Origin: Thermodesulfobacterium hydrogeniphilum
GTDB taxonomy: Bacteria > Desulfobacterota > Thermodesulfobacteria > Thermodesulfobacteriales > Thermodesulfobacteriaceae
Reading direction: 5' to 3'
NCBI RefSeq assembly: GCF_000746255.1
Contig: NZ_JQKW01000011.1
Coordinates: 61,373-125,372 of the forward strand
Length of the DNA stretch: 64,000 bases
How positions within the stretch are numbered: the first letter of the stretch is position 1; each line of letters starts with the position of its first letter. Position numbers and translations under genes: made by a program. The notes under the pieces were generated by a model. The model saw only the letters and a list, made by a program, of their open reading frames with translations. It had not been told where the DNA came from and searched no databases. Shown in pieces: positions 18,937 to 28,588 of this stretch.

Positions 18937-20361
18937 ATGTTTAAAAAATTCAAAAAATATAAAAATTTAATAGTCTTTATACTTCTTTATTTTTCTTTTA
19001 AACTTCTCTATCTTTATCACTTAAAACTTCCTTTGTCTTATGATGAAGCTTATTACTGGGATTGGTCAAGAATTTTAGATTGGGGATATTATAGCAAACC
19101 CCCTATGGTAGCTTGGCTGATAAAAATTTCTACTGAGATATTTGGAATATCTGAATTTGCTGTAAGATTTCCTGCTTTGGTTTGCAATACTCTCTCTTTG
19201 CTCTTTTCTTATCTCTTGGTTGATCGTTATTTTGAAAGAATTAAAGCAAATTATTTGGTTCTAACATTAGCTTTTCTTCCTATTTTAACAGTTTACAGTT
19301 TTATAATGACTATAGATCCACCTTTTATTCTTTTCTGGATTATAGCAACTTATTTCTTCTGTTTATATTTAGAAAACCCTAATTACAAAAATGCTTTTTT
19401 AACAGGTATTTTCACAGGACTTGGACTTCTAAGTAAACAAACTATGTTTGCATTCTGGATATTAAGTTTATTTTATTTAATATTTTTTAGAAAAAATTTA
19501 GCTTTTAAAAAGTCAAGCTTATTTTTAATCTTAATACCATTTTTGATTTATTTTCCTAATTTATGCTGGAATTATACACATCAATTTGTTATGTTTAAAC
19601 ACACAGAACATCATTTTTCCAAAATTGGTTTTTCTTTTGAAAAATTTTTTTCTTTTTTTATAGAATGTTTAGTAATTTATTCTTTTTTTCTTTTGATTTT
19701 TCTATATAAAGGCATAGAATATATTAAAAGAGAGAGTTTTTTTTCACAAATTTTAAATTTTTTGTATATTTTATCTTTTCCTTTAAGTTTATTTTTTATT
19801 TTAATAAGCATTTATATTAGATTGAATATTAATTGGATAATGCCTTTCATACTTTCTGGATTTCTTTTCACTTTTGCTTATTTAAAATTTGACAAAAATT
19901 ATAAAAGTTTTTTTTATTTAAATCTAATTTTTATAATTTTAGTTTCTGGTATTACCTTATATTCGGGCTTTATATATAATAAAGCTCCATCTTTAATTCA
20001 GCCAATTTTTAGTAAATTCAAGGGTTGGAAAGAACTCGCTAAGGAAGTAGAAAAATTTTATAAACCAAATATTCCAATTGTTGTATCTCATAGAGAAATA
20101 GCATCTTCTTTAGCTTTTTATATAAAAGAACATCCTTATATTTATGTAATTAAAACTCAAAATTTTCCAGAAAATCAGTATCAAATCTGGAGAGATGATA
20201 GAGAACTTAATGGTAAAATAGTTTTGGTAGTTAAAAAATGGGGCTCTCCACCTGAATATTTAAAAAAAGCCTTTAAACTTTCTGAAATAAGAATTAAAAT
20301 AACAGAAAAGAAATATAAGGATTATTCCATTTGGCAAGGAATTTGGAAAAAAAGTGATTGA
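18937..20361 (+). CDS. Glycosyltransferase family 39 (ArnT/PMT-like) membrane protein
   Basis: 474 residues. The N-terminal 'YDEAYYWDWSRILDWGYY' motif (about 38-55), carrying the catalytic Asp-Glu pair, and 'SKPPMVAWL' are characteristic of GT39/ArnT-like enzymes that take sugars from polyprenyl phosphate at the outer face of the inner membrane. About 10 membrane segments follow and a soluble C-terminal domain of about 130 residues ends the protein. The acceptor (lipid A, protein or other glycan) cannot be assigned. It has no Shine-Dalgarno and is followed three bases later by radA. Confidence 0.85.
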   Translation: MFKKFKKYKNLIVFILLYFSFKLLYLYHLKLPLSYDEAYYWDWSRILDWGYYSKPPMVAWLIKISTEIFGISEFAVRFPALVCNTLSLLFSYLLVDRYFERIKANYLVLTLAFLPILTVYSFIMTIDPPFILFWIIATYFFCLYLENPNYKNAFLTGIFTGLGLLSKQTMFAFWILSLFYLIFFRKNLAFKKSSLFLILIPFLIYFPNLCWNYTHQFVMFKHTEHHFSKIGFSFEKFFSFFIECLVIYSFFLLIFLYKGIEYIKRESFFSQILNFLYILSFPLSLFFILISIYIRLNINWIMPFILSGFLFTFAYLKFDKNYKSFFYLNLIFIILVSGITLYSGFIYNKAPSLIQPIFSKFKGWKELAKEVEKFYKPNIPIVVSHREIASSLAFYIKEHPYIYVIKTQNFPENQYQIWRDDRELNGKIVLVVKKWGSPPEYLKKAFKLSEIRIKITEKKYKDYSIWQGIWKKSD

Positions 20362-20364
20362 AAA

Positions 20365-21678
20365 ATGGCTTATTATTGTCAAGAGTGCGGTTATAAAAGT
20401 TTAAAATGGCTGGGTAGATGTCCTGAATGTGGAGCCTGGAATTCCTTTGTAGAAGAAAAAGCATCTAAAAAAAGAAAAATTTCTTCATTCAAGGCTAAGA
20501 TCTTAAAACTTTCTGAAGTAAGATATGAAACTAAAAAAAGATTAAAAACAGGGCTTAGTGAATTTGATTTGGTTTTAGGCGGAGGCATAGTTCCCTCTTC
20601 TCTTATTCTTATTGGAGGAGATCCAGGAATAGGAAAATCTACTCTTCTTACCCAAATAGCTGGACTTCTTGCTGAAAAAAATTTAAAAGTTGTTTATGTT
20701 TCTGCTGAGGAATCTGCTGAACAGGTGAAATTAAGAGTTGATAGATTAAAGGTTAGCAAGGATTTTTATTTTATTTCAGATACAGATTTATCAGCCATTT
20801 TAGAGACTGCAGAAGAGATTAATCCTCAGCTTCTTATTGTAGATTCTATTCAGACCGTTTATCTTCCGGAATTACAGAGCTCCCCTGGAGGAGTCTCTCA
20901 AATAAAAGAATGCACCAATGCTCTAATGCGTTTAGCCAAAGAAAAAAACATAGTGGTAATTTTAGTAGGACATATTACCAAGGGTGGAATAATTGCTGGT
21001 CCTAAAATTTTAGAACATTTGGTAGATGTTGTGCTTTATTTAGAAGGAGAAAAAGAAACGGGTTTTAGAATTCTCAGAGCTGTTAAAAATCGCTTTGGTC
21101 CTGTAAATGAAATAGGTGTTTTTATAATGACAGAAAATGGTTTAATTCCTCATTCTCAGTATGAAGATATTTTTCTTGCTGGAGAAGAAGGAGCTATTTT
21201 TTGCATTATAGAAGGCACTCGTCCTCTTCTGGTAGAAGTTCAGGCTCTGGTAACAAAAAGTTATTTATCTATGCCAAGGAGAACAGCAGTTGGGTTTGAT
21301 CCTGTAAGACTTTCTTTATTGGTAGCTATTTTGGAAAAAAAAGTTGGTTTTAATTTTAGCCAGCAGGATATTTATGTAAAAATATCAGGTGGTTTGAGAA
21401 TAACTGATCCTGCAGCTGATCTTGCAGTAGCTATGGCTTTAATTTCAAGCTTAATAGAAAAAAGTCTACCTAAAAATACTGTTTTCATAGGAGAAATTGG
21501 CCTTTCAGCAGAACTAAGACCTGTTAGAGATATAGGTTTGAGGCTGAAAGAGGTCGAAAAAAAGGGTATGAAAAAAGCTTTTATCCCTGCAGGAGTTAGT
21601 TTAAACAAAAAAGAATTTAAAATGGAAATTGTTCCTTGTAAAAAGGTTTCTGAAGTCTGTAGATATATTTTTAAATGA
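20365..21678 (+). CDS. radA: DNA repair protein RadA (Sms)
   Basis: 437 residues with the full RadA plan: N-terminal C4 zinc finger ('CQECGY...CPECG', residues 5-21), RecA-like core with Walker A 'GGDPGIGKSTLL' near 84, the RadA-specific 'KNRFG' motif near 232 and a Lon-like C-terminal domain ('ISGGLRITDPAADLAVAMAL'). It is a DnaB-like helicase aiding branch migration in recombination. The gene lies directly downstream of GT39 and 7 bases upstream of the VTT gene, so the three are probably co-transcribed. Confidence 0.96.
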   Translation: MAYYCQECGYKSLKWLGRCPECGAWNSFVEEKASKKRKISSFKAKILKLSEVRYETKKRLKTGLSEFDLVLGGGIVPSSLILIGGDPGIGKSTLLTQIAGLLAEKNLKVVYVSAEESAEQVKLRVDRLKVSKDFYFISDTDLSAILETAEEINPQLLIVDSIQTVYLPELQSSPGGVSQIKECTNALMRLAKEKNIVVILVGHITKGGIIAGPKILEHLVDVVLYLEGEKETGFRILRAVKNRFGPVNEIGVFIMTENGLIPHSQYEDIFLAGEEGAIFCIIEGTRPLLVEVQALVTKSYLSMPRRTAVGFDPVRLSLLVAILEKKVGFNFSQQDIYVKISGGLRITDPAADLAVAMALISSLIEKSLPKNTVFIGEIGLSAELRPVRDIGLRLKEVEKKGMKKAFIPAGVSLNKKEFKMEIVPCKKVSEVCRYIFK

Positions 21679-21685
21679 GGCTTGA

Positions 21686-22291
21686 ATGTTTGATCAATTT
21701 TTTTCTCTCTGGAACAATAGAGACGAGCTAAGAGCTTTTATTAGTATTCATCCTTATTTAGGAATTGTTGTATTTATAGCTCTTCAAGTTTTACAGGTAG
21801 TTATAGCTCCTTTGCCAGGAGAAGCTACAGGTTTTTTGGCGGGTTTTTTCTTTGGAGCATTTAAAGGGCTTATCATAAGCATGATAGGTATTATCATCGG
21901 TTCTTCCATAGCTTTTTATGTAGCGAAAGTCTGTGAAAAAAAATGGTTTAAAAAATACGAAAAATCTCCAATATACTTAAAAATAAAAAAAATCTTTAAA
22001 AAACATGGATTAACAGGAGTTTTTATTTTATATCTATTTCCGGGGTTTCCCAAAGATTTGCTTAACTATTTTTTAGGTTTTATGCCTATTACTTTTAAGG
22101 GTTTTATAACTATTTGTGCTTTGGGAAGGATACCTGCAACTTTTGCTTTAACCTTGCAAGGAGATGTAGTTTATAAAGGAGATCCTAAAAGAGTTTTAAT
22201 AAGTTCTACTATTTTTGTAATAGCTTTTTTAACTTTTCTTTTAATAAAAAAAAGAATTTATTTTTGGCTGGAAAACAACGCTACCACTTAA
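21686..22291 (+). CDS. VTT/DedA-type (TVP38/TMEM64) membrane protein
   Basis: 201 residues, all-helical membrane protein with the VTT features: '[18 protein letters not shown]' (about 48-65), '[14 protein letters not shown]' (about 113-126) and a final '[16 protein letters not shown]' block. The family is linked to lipid scrambling or flippase activity and membrane homeostasis. GAGG of the preceding stop region may act as Shine-Dalgarno. The 3' end overlaps the convergent hisF by 11 bases. Confidence 0.85.
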   Translation: MFDQFFSLWNNRDELRAFISIHPYLGIVVFIALQVLQVVIAPLPGEATGFLAGFFFGAFKGLIISMIGIIIGSSIAFYVAKVCEKKWFKKYEKSPIYLKIKKIFKKHGLTGVFILYLFPGFPKDLLNYFLGFMPITFKGFITICALGRIPATFALTLQGDVVYKGDPKRVLISSTIFVIAFLTFLLIKKRIYFWLENNATT

Positions 22292-23060
22292 TTCTTACTT
22301 TAACTCCTCTATTATTTAGATAATCTTTTATTTCTTTTATAGAATACATACCATAATGAACCATGGAAGCAATTAAAGCTGCATCAGCCTTTCCTTTTGT
22401 TAAAACCTGATAAAGATGTTCTGGACACCCGGCTCCACCAGAGGCAATCACAGGAATATTAACCGCTTCTGCAATCATTTTGGTAATAGTTAATTCATAA
22501 CCTTCTTTAGTTCCATCTGCATCTATAGAATTTAAACATATTTCTCCTGCTCCCAAGTTTTCTGCTTCCTTAGCCCACCAGACCGCATCAATTCCCATGG
22601 GTTGTCTTCCACCTTTTATCCATACTTCGTATCCAGAAGGGATTTTAGAAGAAGGCTCAACTTTTTTTACATCCATTCCAAGAACAATACATTGAGAGCC
22701 AAAAGCTTTAGCACCTTCATAAATCAGTTTAGGATTAAGTACCGCTGCTGTATTAATAGAAACTTTTTCTGCTCCTGCTAATAAAACATCTCTCATATCA
22801 TCCAAACTTTTTATTCCACCCCCTACTGAAAAGGGAATGAAAATTCTTTCAGCAGTCCTACGAACTACATCAAGCATAATGCCTCTATGTTCAGCACTGG
22901 CTGTAATATCATAAAATACTATTTCATCTGCTCCTTCTAAATAATATTTTTCAGCCATTTCCACAGGATCTCCAACCTCTACGTTATTTTTAAATTTTAC
23001 ACCTTTAGTAGTTTTTCCATCTTTAACATCTAAACAAACTATAATTCTTTTACTAAGCAT
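22281..23060 (-). CDS. hisF: Imidazole glycerol phosphate synthase subunit HisF
   Basis: 259 residues, a complete (beta/alpha)8 barrel. The catalytic aspartates are visible in '[15 protein letters not shown]' (residue 11) and '[14 protein letters not shown]' (about 133), plus the phosphate-binding 'SVGGGI' and 'ASGGAG' loops. It makes ImGP and AICAR from PRFAR using ammonia delivered by HisH; no hisH or other his gene is in the window. It stands alone on the minus strand. Confidence 0.96.
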   Translation of the reverse strand: MLSKRIIVCLDVKDGKTTKGVKFKNNVEVGDPVEMAEKYYLEGADEIVFYDITASAEHRGIMLDVVRRTAERIFIPFSVGGGIKSLDDMRDVLLAGAEKVSINTAAVLNPKLIYEGAKAFGSQCIVLGMDVKKVEPSSKIPSGYEVWIKGGRQPMGIDAVWWAKEAENLGAGEICLNSIDADGTKEGYELTITKMIAEAVNIPVIASGGAGCPEHLYQVLTKGKADAALIASMVHYGMYSIKEIKDYLNNRGVKVRIKW

Positions 23061-23119
23061 AGTTTCTACTCCAATTTTAAAGATTTTTTTAAAAAGATTA
23101 CAATAAAGTTTTAAAATTA

Positions 23120-23141
23120 AAAGAGGGAAACCCCCCTCTTT
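23120..23141 (-). terminator. Intrinsic terminator after the zinc-ribbon gene
   Basis: Read on the minus strand, AAAGAGGG / CCCTCTTT form an 8-bp stem with a 6-base loop followed by TTAATTTT. It lies 13 bases beyond the stop of the small zinc-ribbon gene and ahead of hisF. Confidence 0.7.
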
Positions 23142-23153
23142 CTAATTTTAAGC

Positions 23154-23345
23154 TCAGCTAAATCTACCGCTTCCACAAGAAAACCCGTTAGATTTACTTT
23201 TAACTGAAGAAAAACTTGTTACAAGTTTTTCTATTTTTTTAGAACCACAATAAGGACAATTTATTTCTTTTTCTTCTTCTCTTTTAAAGATTAATTTTTC
23301 AAAATTTTTACCACAATTATAGCATTTAAATTCATAAATAGGCAT
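23154..23345 (-). CDS. FmdB-type small zinc-ribbon protein
   Basis: 63 residues starting 'MPIYEFKCYNCGKNFEKL', with 'CPYCGSKKIEKLVTSF' completing a CxxC...CxxC zinc ribbon and a Gly/Ser tail. This is the FmdB/regulatory zinc-ribbon family, found beside many genes; its function is unsettled. The frame is open 24 codons upstream, but AAGGAGG placed seven bases before the ATG at 23345 sets the start. Own terminator downstream. Confidence 0.9.
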   Translation of the reverse strand: MPIYEFKCYNCGKNFEKLIFKREEEKEINCPYCGSKKIEKLVTSFSSVKSKSNGFSCGSGRFS

Positions 23346-23460
23346 ATTTATTCCCTCCTTTTTATTTTTAAAGCATTTAAGTAATATAAGAAATAACTTA
23401 TGATTTTCAATATTCAAAAGATTATAACGATTTTCTTTAGATCAATAAAATTTTCAGGTA

Positions 23461-23790
23461 TTAGGATTTTTCTGTTTCTTTAAAAAGCCAATTTATAAAA
23501 CATTCAATTCCTTCTTTAATTTCAGAAAGTTGAACAATACAGGGACAGGTATAGGAATGTAGTTCTAAAATTTTCTGTTTTACCTTTTCATAAAGAGAAG
23601 AGCGGGTTTTAATAAATAAGATACTTTCTTTAGACTCTTCTATCTTCCCTTCCCACCAATACATGGAAATTACATTAGTATAAATATTTACACAAGCACT
23701 AAGTTTATTTTCAAGAAGAGCTTTAGCAATTTTTTTAGCCTCTTCTTCAGAACTACAGGTTACATAAACTAAAATAAGTTTATCTTCCAT
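23461..23790 (-). CDS. cutA: Divalent-cation tolerance protein CutA
   Basis: 109 residues, the usual CutA1 length, with 'VYVTCSSEEEAKKIAKALL' near the start, 'ACVNIYTNVISMYWWEGKIEE' (about 32) split by the family's conserved Trp pair, and 'YTCPCIVQLSEIKEG' near 83. CutA1 forms a very stable trimer; its role in copper tolerance is debated. Shine-Dalgarno AAAGGGG precedes the ATG. Confidence 0.94.
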   Translation of the reverse strand: MEDKLILVYVTCSSEEEAKKIAKALLENKLSACVNIYTNVISMYWWEGKIEESKESILFIKTRSSLYEKVKQKILELHSYTCPCIVQLSEIKEGIECFINWLFKETEKS

Positions 23791-23855
23791 AAGTAAGCCC
23801 CTTTATATAAAATTTTAGATATATAAAATTATTTATAAAACCTAATTCTTTAAAG

Positions 23856-24710
23856 TCAAGTTTTACCACTTCTTAAAGCGGTAATAAGGTAGTTATAAAG
23901 TTCTTTTGCAGACAAATTATATTTTTTTGCTAAAATTTTAGCAATTTCTTTATGTTTTAATCCATCGGCTTTTAAATTTTTGACTTCTTCTTTAAGTTTT
24001 TTCCAATCTATCTTTTGTGGTTCTTCCTGTTTCTCTGGCATTATAATCAAAGTTATTTCTCCTAAAAATTCTTCTCTCTTACTAAGTGTTTGCAAATCTG
24101 TCCACAAAAGTTCTTCGTGTATTTTTGTTAATTCTCTGGCAAAAAAACAATCCCTGTTCCCAAAAATTTCTAAAAAATTTTTAAGGGTCTTATTTATTCG
24201 ATGAGGAGCTTCAAAAATAACAATAGGTAAATTCTTAGGTAAACTTTCTAGAATTTTTTTCTGTTCCTGCTTTTTTCTTGGCAAAAATCCTAAAAATATG
24301 AAACCTTTATCTAATTGTATTCCTGAAGCACTCAAAGCACATGTTAAAGCAGATGGCCCTGGTATAGGAATAACTTTAATACTTCTTTTGTAAGCTTCTC
24401 TAACTAAATAAGATCCTGGATCAGAAATAATAGGAGATCCAGCTTCACTTACTAAGGCTACATCTATCCCCTCTTCTAAAAGCTTTAGAACCTTCTCGCT
24501 TTTTTCTTTTTCTACATCTTTATAAAAACTTATTAGCTTCTTTGAACTACATCCGTAATGACTTAAAAGTTTCTTTAAAGTCCTTGTATCTTCACAAGCT
24601 ATATATTCCACAGTTTGCAATACATCTAAAGCTCTAAAAGTAATATCTCTTAAATTTCCTATAGGCAAAGCTACTACAAACAGCTGTCCTTTTTGGGTAT
24701 TAGAATCCAT
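23856..24710 (-). CDS. rsmI: 16S rRNA (cytidine1402-2'-O)-methyltransferase RsmI
   Basis: 284 residues with the tetrapyrrole-methylase fold: 'VALPIGNLRDITFRALDVL' at the start, 'CEDTRTLKKLLSHY', 'SEAGSPIISDPGSYLVR' near 84 and 'IPGPSALTCALSASG' near 112. It uses SAM to methylate the ribose of C1402 in the decoding centre. The upstream gene of unknown function ends two bases before its ATG, so the pair is translated together. The C-terminal 40 residues form the helical tail usual in RsmI. Confidence 0.95.
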   Translation of the reverse strand: MDSNTQKGQLFVVALPIGNLRDITFRALDVLQTVEYIACEDTRTLKKLLSHYGCSSKKLISFYKDVEKEKSEKVLKLLEEGIDVALVSEAGSPIISDPGSYLVREAYKRSIKVIPIPGPSALTCALSASGIQLDKGFIFLGFLPRKKQEQKKILESLPKNLPIVIFEAPHRINKTLKNFLEIFGNRDCFFARELTKIHEELLWTDLQTLSKREEFLGEITLIIMPEKQEEPQKIDWKKLKEEVKNLKADGLKHKEIAKILAKKYNLSAKELYNYLITALRSGKT

Positions 24711-24712
24711 TT

Positions 24713-25165
24713 TTAAATTATATTTTCATCTCTATGAGGAACCCAAACATATTTAAAAAATTTTTGCTCGTTTTTAAGCAATTCTTTAGGAACATTTTCA
24801 ATTATATTTTTAGCCCAATCTTCAATTTTTTTACCAATTTCTTTTCCCCATTTTATAAAAATTTCTCTTTTATAATCTTCGGAAGAAAGAATTTTACCTG
24901 CTACATAAGGTTTACTATCATATGCTGCAAGTTTAAAAATATTAAAAGTCTTCCAATCAAGGGCTTCTAATTCTTTGCTTTTTCTTTTTTCTTCTTCAAT
25001 TCTATAATTTCTTATAGAATGAGCTAATTTTTTAAAAATGGCATATTTTAAAGCTTCGGCAATCCCTATAGCCTCTGCTAAATCTTCTGGATATCCTAAT
25101 TTTAAAGCTCTATATTTTTGTAAAGCAGCCATTTTAGGAAATCTGTTAATTACTATTTTTCCCAT
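24713..25165 (-). CDS. Unrecognised 150-residue protein upstream of rsmI
   Basis: I do not recognise a family. The protein is mostly helical and rich in Lys and Glu, with no signal peptide or membrane segment; it opens with 'MGKIVINRFPKMAALQKYRA' and has a stretch 'AEAIGIAEALKYAIFKKLA' near residue 30. Its stop is two bases from the rsmI ATG, indicating an operon and perhaps an RNA- or ribosome-related role, but this is only association. No Shine-Dalgarno is visible. Confidence 0.7.
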   Translation of the reverse strand: MGKIVINRFPKMAALQKYRALKLGYPEDLAEAIGIAEALKYAIFKKLAHSIRNYRIEEEKRKSKELEALDWKTFNIFKLAAYDSKPYVAGKILSSEDYKREIFIKWGKEIGKKIEDWAKNIIENVPKELLKNEQKFFKYVWVPHRDENII

Positions 25166-25264
25166 TTTAATTTTAAAATATAAGTCTAAAAATTAAAATT
25201 AACACCAATTTGTAGCTTTAAATCTCTGTGTTAAAATGATTAAAACTTTAACAGGAGATTCTAT

Positions 25265-26368
25265 ATGGAATATAAGAACAAAAAATTATTGAAACTTAAA
25301 GAATTTTTAGAAAAAAATCAACTTTCTGCTTTTCTTTTTTCTTCCTCTTCTAATGTATTTTATCTTTCAAAATTTAAATCTACTAATGCCTATATAATTA
25401 TTACCAAAAACAATCAATATTTTCTTACAGACGCAAGGTATTATGAAAAAGCTAAAGAGGAAATAAAAGACTATGAAGTTATTCAAATAAAAGATAACAC
25501 TATAAAATTTCTAAAAAATTTTTTAAGAAGCTTAGAAATTAAAACCCTTGGCTTTGAAAAAGACAAAGTAAGTTGTGAATTTAAAGAGAAATTAAGAACT
25601 AAAGGCATAAAACTGAAAGGCTTTTCTCGAGTGCTTAAAGATTTTAGAATAATAAAAGATGAAGAAGAGATAAAAATAATAAAAGATGGAATAAAAAAAA
25701 CAGATAAAGTTTATAAAAGTTTTTTAGAGGAGCTAAAGAAACAATTAAAAAAACAAATTTTTCTGACAGAACTTAATTTAAGAGGGATTTTAGTTTATAA
25801 AATGTTTGAAGTTGGTGCTTCAGGAGAAAGTTTTCCTTCTATTATAGCCAGTGGTTCTCATTCTGCTATACCTCACTGGGAAAGTTCCTATCAAGAAATA
25901 AAATTAAATGCTCCTTTACTTGTAGACATGGGGCTTATCTGGAAAGGTTATTGCACAGATTTCACCAGAACCTTATTTATAGGAAAACCTGACGAGGAGT
26001 TTAAAAAGATGTATGAAATAGTAAAAACAGCTTGGTATAAAGGATTTGAAAGGGTTAAAAGAGGAGTCTCTATAGCAGAAATTGATAAAACTATAAGGGA
26101 ATATTTCCAAGAAAAAGGTCTGGCAGAATACTTTATCCATGCTACAGGCCATGGGGTAGGTGTAGAAATTCACGAAGCTCCCAGAATTTTTTATAAAAAT
26201 TCAGAAGAAGGAATCATAGAAGATGGTATGGTTTTTACTATAGAACCAGGTTTGTATTTTCCTGGAAAATACGGTATTCGTTTAGAGAATATAATCATAG
26301 TTGAAAATGGTAGAGGAGAAAATTTTTCAGAAATAGATCTGGATTTAAAAGTTATTGATCTTTTGTAA
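25265..26368 (+). CDS. M24-family Xaa-Pro aminopeptidase
   Basis: 367 residues. An N-terminal creatinase-like domain (1-125) precedes the pita-bread catalytic domain. All metal ligands are visible: the two Asp in 'LLVDMGLIWKGYCTDFTR' (about 219-232), His in 'HATGHGVGVEIHEAP', Glu in 'FTIEPGLYFP' and Glu in 'GIRLENIIIV'. It removes N-terminal residues next to proline in the cytoplasm. An AGGAG lies 8 bases before the ATG. feoB follows after 10 bases. Confidence 0.93.
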   Translation: MEYKNKKLLKLKEFLEKNQLSAFLFSSSSNVFYLSKFKSTNAYIIITKNNQYFLTDARYYEKAKEEIKDYEVIQIKDNTIKFLKNFLRSLEIKTLGFEKDKVSCEFKEKLRTKGIKLKGFSRVLKDFRIIKDEEEIKIIKDGIKKTDKVYKSFLEELKKQLKKQIFLTELNLRGILVYKMFEVGASGESFPSIIASGSHSAIPHWESSYQEIKLNAPLLVDMGLIWKGYCTDFTRTLFIGKPDEEFKKMYEIVKTAWYKGFERVKRGVSIAEIDKTIREYFQEKGLAEYFIHATGHGVGVEIHEAPRIFYKNSEEGIIEDGMVFTIEPGLYFPGKYGIRLENIIIVENGRGENFSEIDLDLKVIDLL

Positions 26369-26378
26369 GGGATAGATT

Positions 26379-28409
26379 ATGAAAATTATAAAAGTTGCAC
26401 TGGTAGGAAATCCTAATGTAGGTAAAACAAGTATTCTTAATCACTTAGTTGGAACAAATTTAAAAATTGGAAACTGGTCAGGAGTAACTGTTGAAAAAAA
26501 GGAAGGTTATATCAATTATTTAGATTATAAGATCCATTTTATAGATTTACCAGGAGTGTATACTTTAGAAAATATAACTTCTGAAGACGAAAAAGTAGCT
26601 TTAGAATATTTAACCAAGGAAGATTATGATGTGATTTTAAATGTCATAGAGACCCCAAAAATAGAGAGGGACTTATATCTTACCTGTCAGCTTTTGGATT
26701 TGAATAAGCCTATGGTTTTAGCATTAAATATGATAGATGAAGCAGAAAAATTAGGAATTGAAGTTGATAAGGAAAGACTTTCGCAATTATTAAAAACAAA
26801 AGTTGTAAAAACCGTAGGTAGAACAGGACAAGGAGTGAAAGATCTTTTGCCTGCTATTGTAGAAACCTATGAAAACAATTTAAAACCAATAAATATAAAA
26901 TATCCTGAAAAAGTAGAAAGATATTTAAAGAAAAAAGAAATGTTTAATACAAATATTTCTAAATTTAGTTTAGTAGAAAAAATAAAAGAAGAAAATCCTA
27001 GTTTATATGAATTAGTTAAAGCTAAAAGATTTAGATTTTCTCAAGGGGTTGCTAAAGAGGTTACTCGTAAAAAACTCATACCCAAACAAAATTTGAGTGA
27101 TTTTTTAGATAGATTTTTACTTCACCCTTTTATAGGAAGCGTTTTATTTTTATTGATTATGTATTTATTTTTTAAAATTTCTTTTGATTTTTCTTCTCCT
27201 TTTATAGATTGGATAGATGGATTTTTAAATGAATTTTTAGCACCTTTAGTATATGAGGTATTCCATAAAATAGGTACACCAGAATTTTTAAATAATTTCT
27301 TTTCTGAAGCTATTATAGGTGGGGTAGGAGCAGTATTAACCTTTTTACCACTTATTTTTATTATGTATTTTCTTTTAACTTTACTTGAAACTTCCGGTTA
27401 TTTACCAAGAGTAGCCTTTTTAATGGATAGTTTTACTCATAAAATTGGGTTACATGGACAAAGTGTAATTCCTTTAATGCTTGCTTTAGGGTGTAATGTG
27501 CCTGCAGTTATTGCTACAAGAACTTTTCAAGATATTAAAGATAAACTTTTAGTAATAGCTATGATTCCTTTCATTTCTTGTCCAGCAAGATTGGTAGTTT
27601 TTGCCTATATATCCTTTTTATTTTTCAAAAATCCAGTATTTATAATATTTTCTTTATATTTATTAGGAATTCTTTTTTCTATTTTAACAAGTGTAATTTT
27701 AAGAAAAACCTTCTTAAAAAAAACATTGGCTCATTTTGTAATGGACTTACCTCCTTATCGTATTCCTTCATTTAAAGTAATTTTTAATATAACCATGGTT
27801 TATGTAAAAGAATTTTTATACAGAGCAGGAACTATAATATTTTTTGTATCCATAGTAGTTTGGCTTTTGTTAAATTTACCTCCAGGTGAAAAAAATATAG
27901 AAAACACTTATGCAGGAAAACTTGGGAAAACTTTAAGTTATGTATTTAAACCTATTGGCTTAGGAGACTGGAGAATCACCACTTCTTTACTTTCGGGATT
28001 TCTGGCAAGAGAGGCTATAATAAGCAATATGGGAGTAATCATTTCAAAGGAAAAGGGGAAAAAACCTAAAAATATTGAAATAACAATAGCTTTTAAAAAA
28101 CAAATAAAAAATCTGACTTCAACTATTAAAAATGCAATAATAACCTTATTAGATCCTTTACCTAAATCCTTAGAAATAAAAAAAGAAGATATAGGAATAA
28201 AAAAACAAATAAAAAAAATAATAAATTCTAAAGAAGCTATATCTCTATTGCTTTTTGTTTTAATTTATAATTCCTGTGTAGCTACAGTAGTTGCTATGGG
28301 AAAAGAAGGGAACTGGAAATTTGCATTAGGATTTTTGATTTATAGTTTTATCTTGGCCTGGTTAGCAGCTTTTATAAACTGTTTGATTTGTAATTTTGTT
28401 CATTTATAA
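26379..28409 (+). CDS. feoB: Ferrous iron transporter FeoB
   Basis: 676 residues. The N-terminal GTPase domain has G1 'GNPNVGKTS' (about 10), G3 'DLPGVY' and G4 'NMID'. The membrane domain has two Gate motifs, including 'LGCNVPAVIATRTF' and 'FISCPARLVVF', and ends with 'YNSCVATVVAMGKEG'. It imports Fe2+ across the inner membrane. No feoA is adjacent and no fused FeoA domain is visible. A Lys-rich cytosolic insertion (about 555-620) precedes the last helices. It is coupled to the M24 peptidase gene upstream. Confidence 0.95.
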   Translation: MKIIKVALVGNPNVGKTSILNHLVGTNLKIGNWSGVTVEKKEGYINYLDYKIHFIDLPGVYTLENITSEDEKVALEYLTKEDYDVILNVIETPKIERDLYLTCQLLDLNKPMVLALNMIDEAEKLGIEVDKERLSQLLKTKVVKTVGRTGQGVKDLLPAIVETYENNLKPINIKYPEKVERYLKKKEMFNTNISKFSLVEKIKEENPSLYELVKAKRFRFSQGVAKEVTRKKLIPKQNLSDFLDRFLLHPFIGSVLFLLIMYLFFKISFDFSSPFIDWIDGFLNEFLAPLVYEVFHKIGTPEFLNNFFSEAIIGGVGAVLTFLPLIFIMYFLLTLLETSGYLPRVAFLMDSFTHKIGLHGQSVIPLMLALGCNVPAVIATRTFQDIKDKLLVIAMIPFISCPARLVVFAYISFLFFKNPVFIIFSLYLLGILFSILTSVILRKTFLKKTLAHFVMDLPPYRIPSFKVIFNITMVYVKEFLYRAGTIIFFVSIVVWLLLNLPPGEKNIENTYAGKLGKTLSYVFKPIGLGDWRITTSLLSGFLAREAIISNMGVIISKEKGKKPKNIEITIAFKKQIKNLTSTIKNAIITLLDPLPKSLEIKKEDIGIKKQIKKIINSKEAISLLLFVLIYNSCVATVVAMGKEGNWKFALGFLIYSFILAWLAAFINCLICNFVHL

Positions 28410-28552
28410 ATAAATTTTTCAGTTGCCCTTTCAAATTTTAAAAAAATTTTTGAAAATTTTTATTTTAAGAGGGTTTACTCCAAATGTGATATTCTAAAAT
28501 AGTAATCAAGTGTGCCATTTTAAAATTGTAACCACAATTGGATAAAAAACAC

Positions 28553-28581
28553 TTGACTTAATAAAAAAATTATGTTACGAT
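28553..28581 (+). promoter_or_regulatory. Sigma-70-type promoter of the fapF-like gene
   Basis: TTGACT (28553-28558), a 17-base spacer and TACGAT (28576-28581). The chosen ATG at 28589 is seven bases beyond the -10, so the message would start at or next to the ATG. A 6-4-6 inverted repeat AATTGT/ACAATT (28524-28539) lies 13 bases upstream and could be an operator. Confidence 0.55.
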
Positions 28582-28588
28582 GGGTTTT

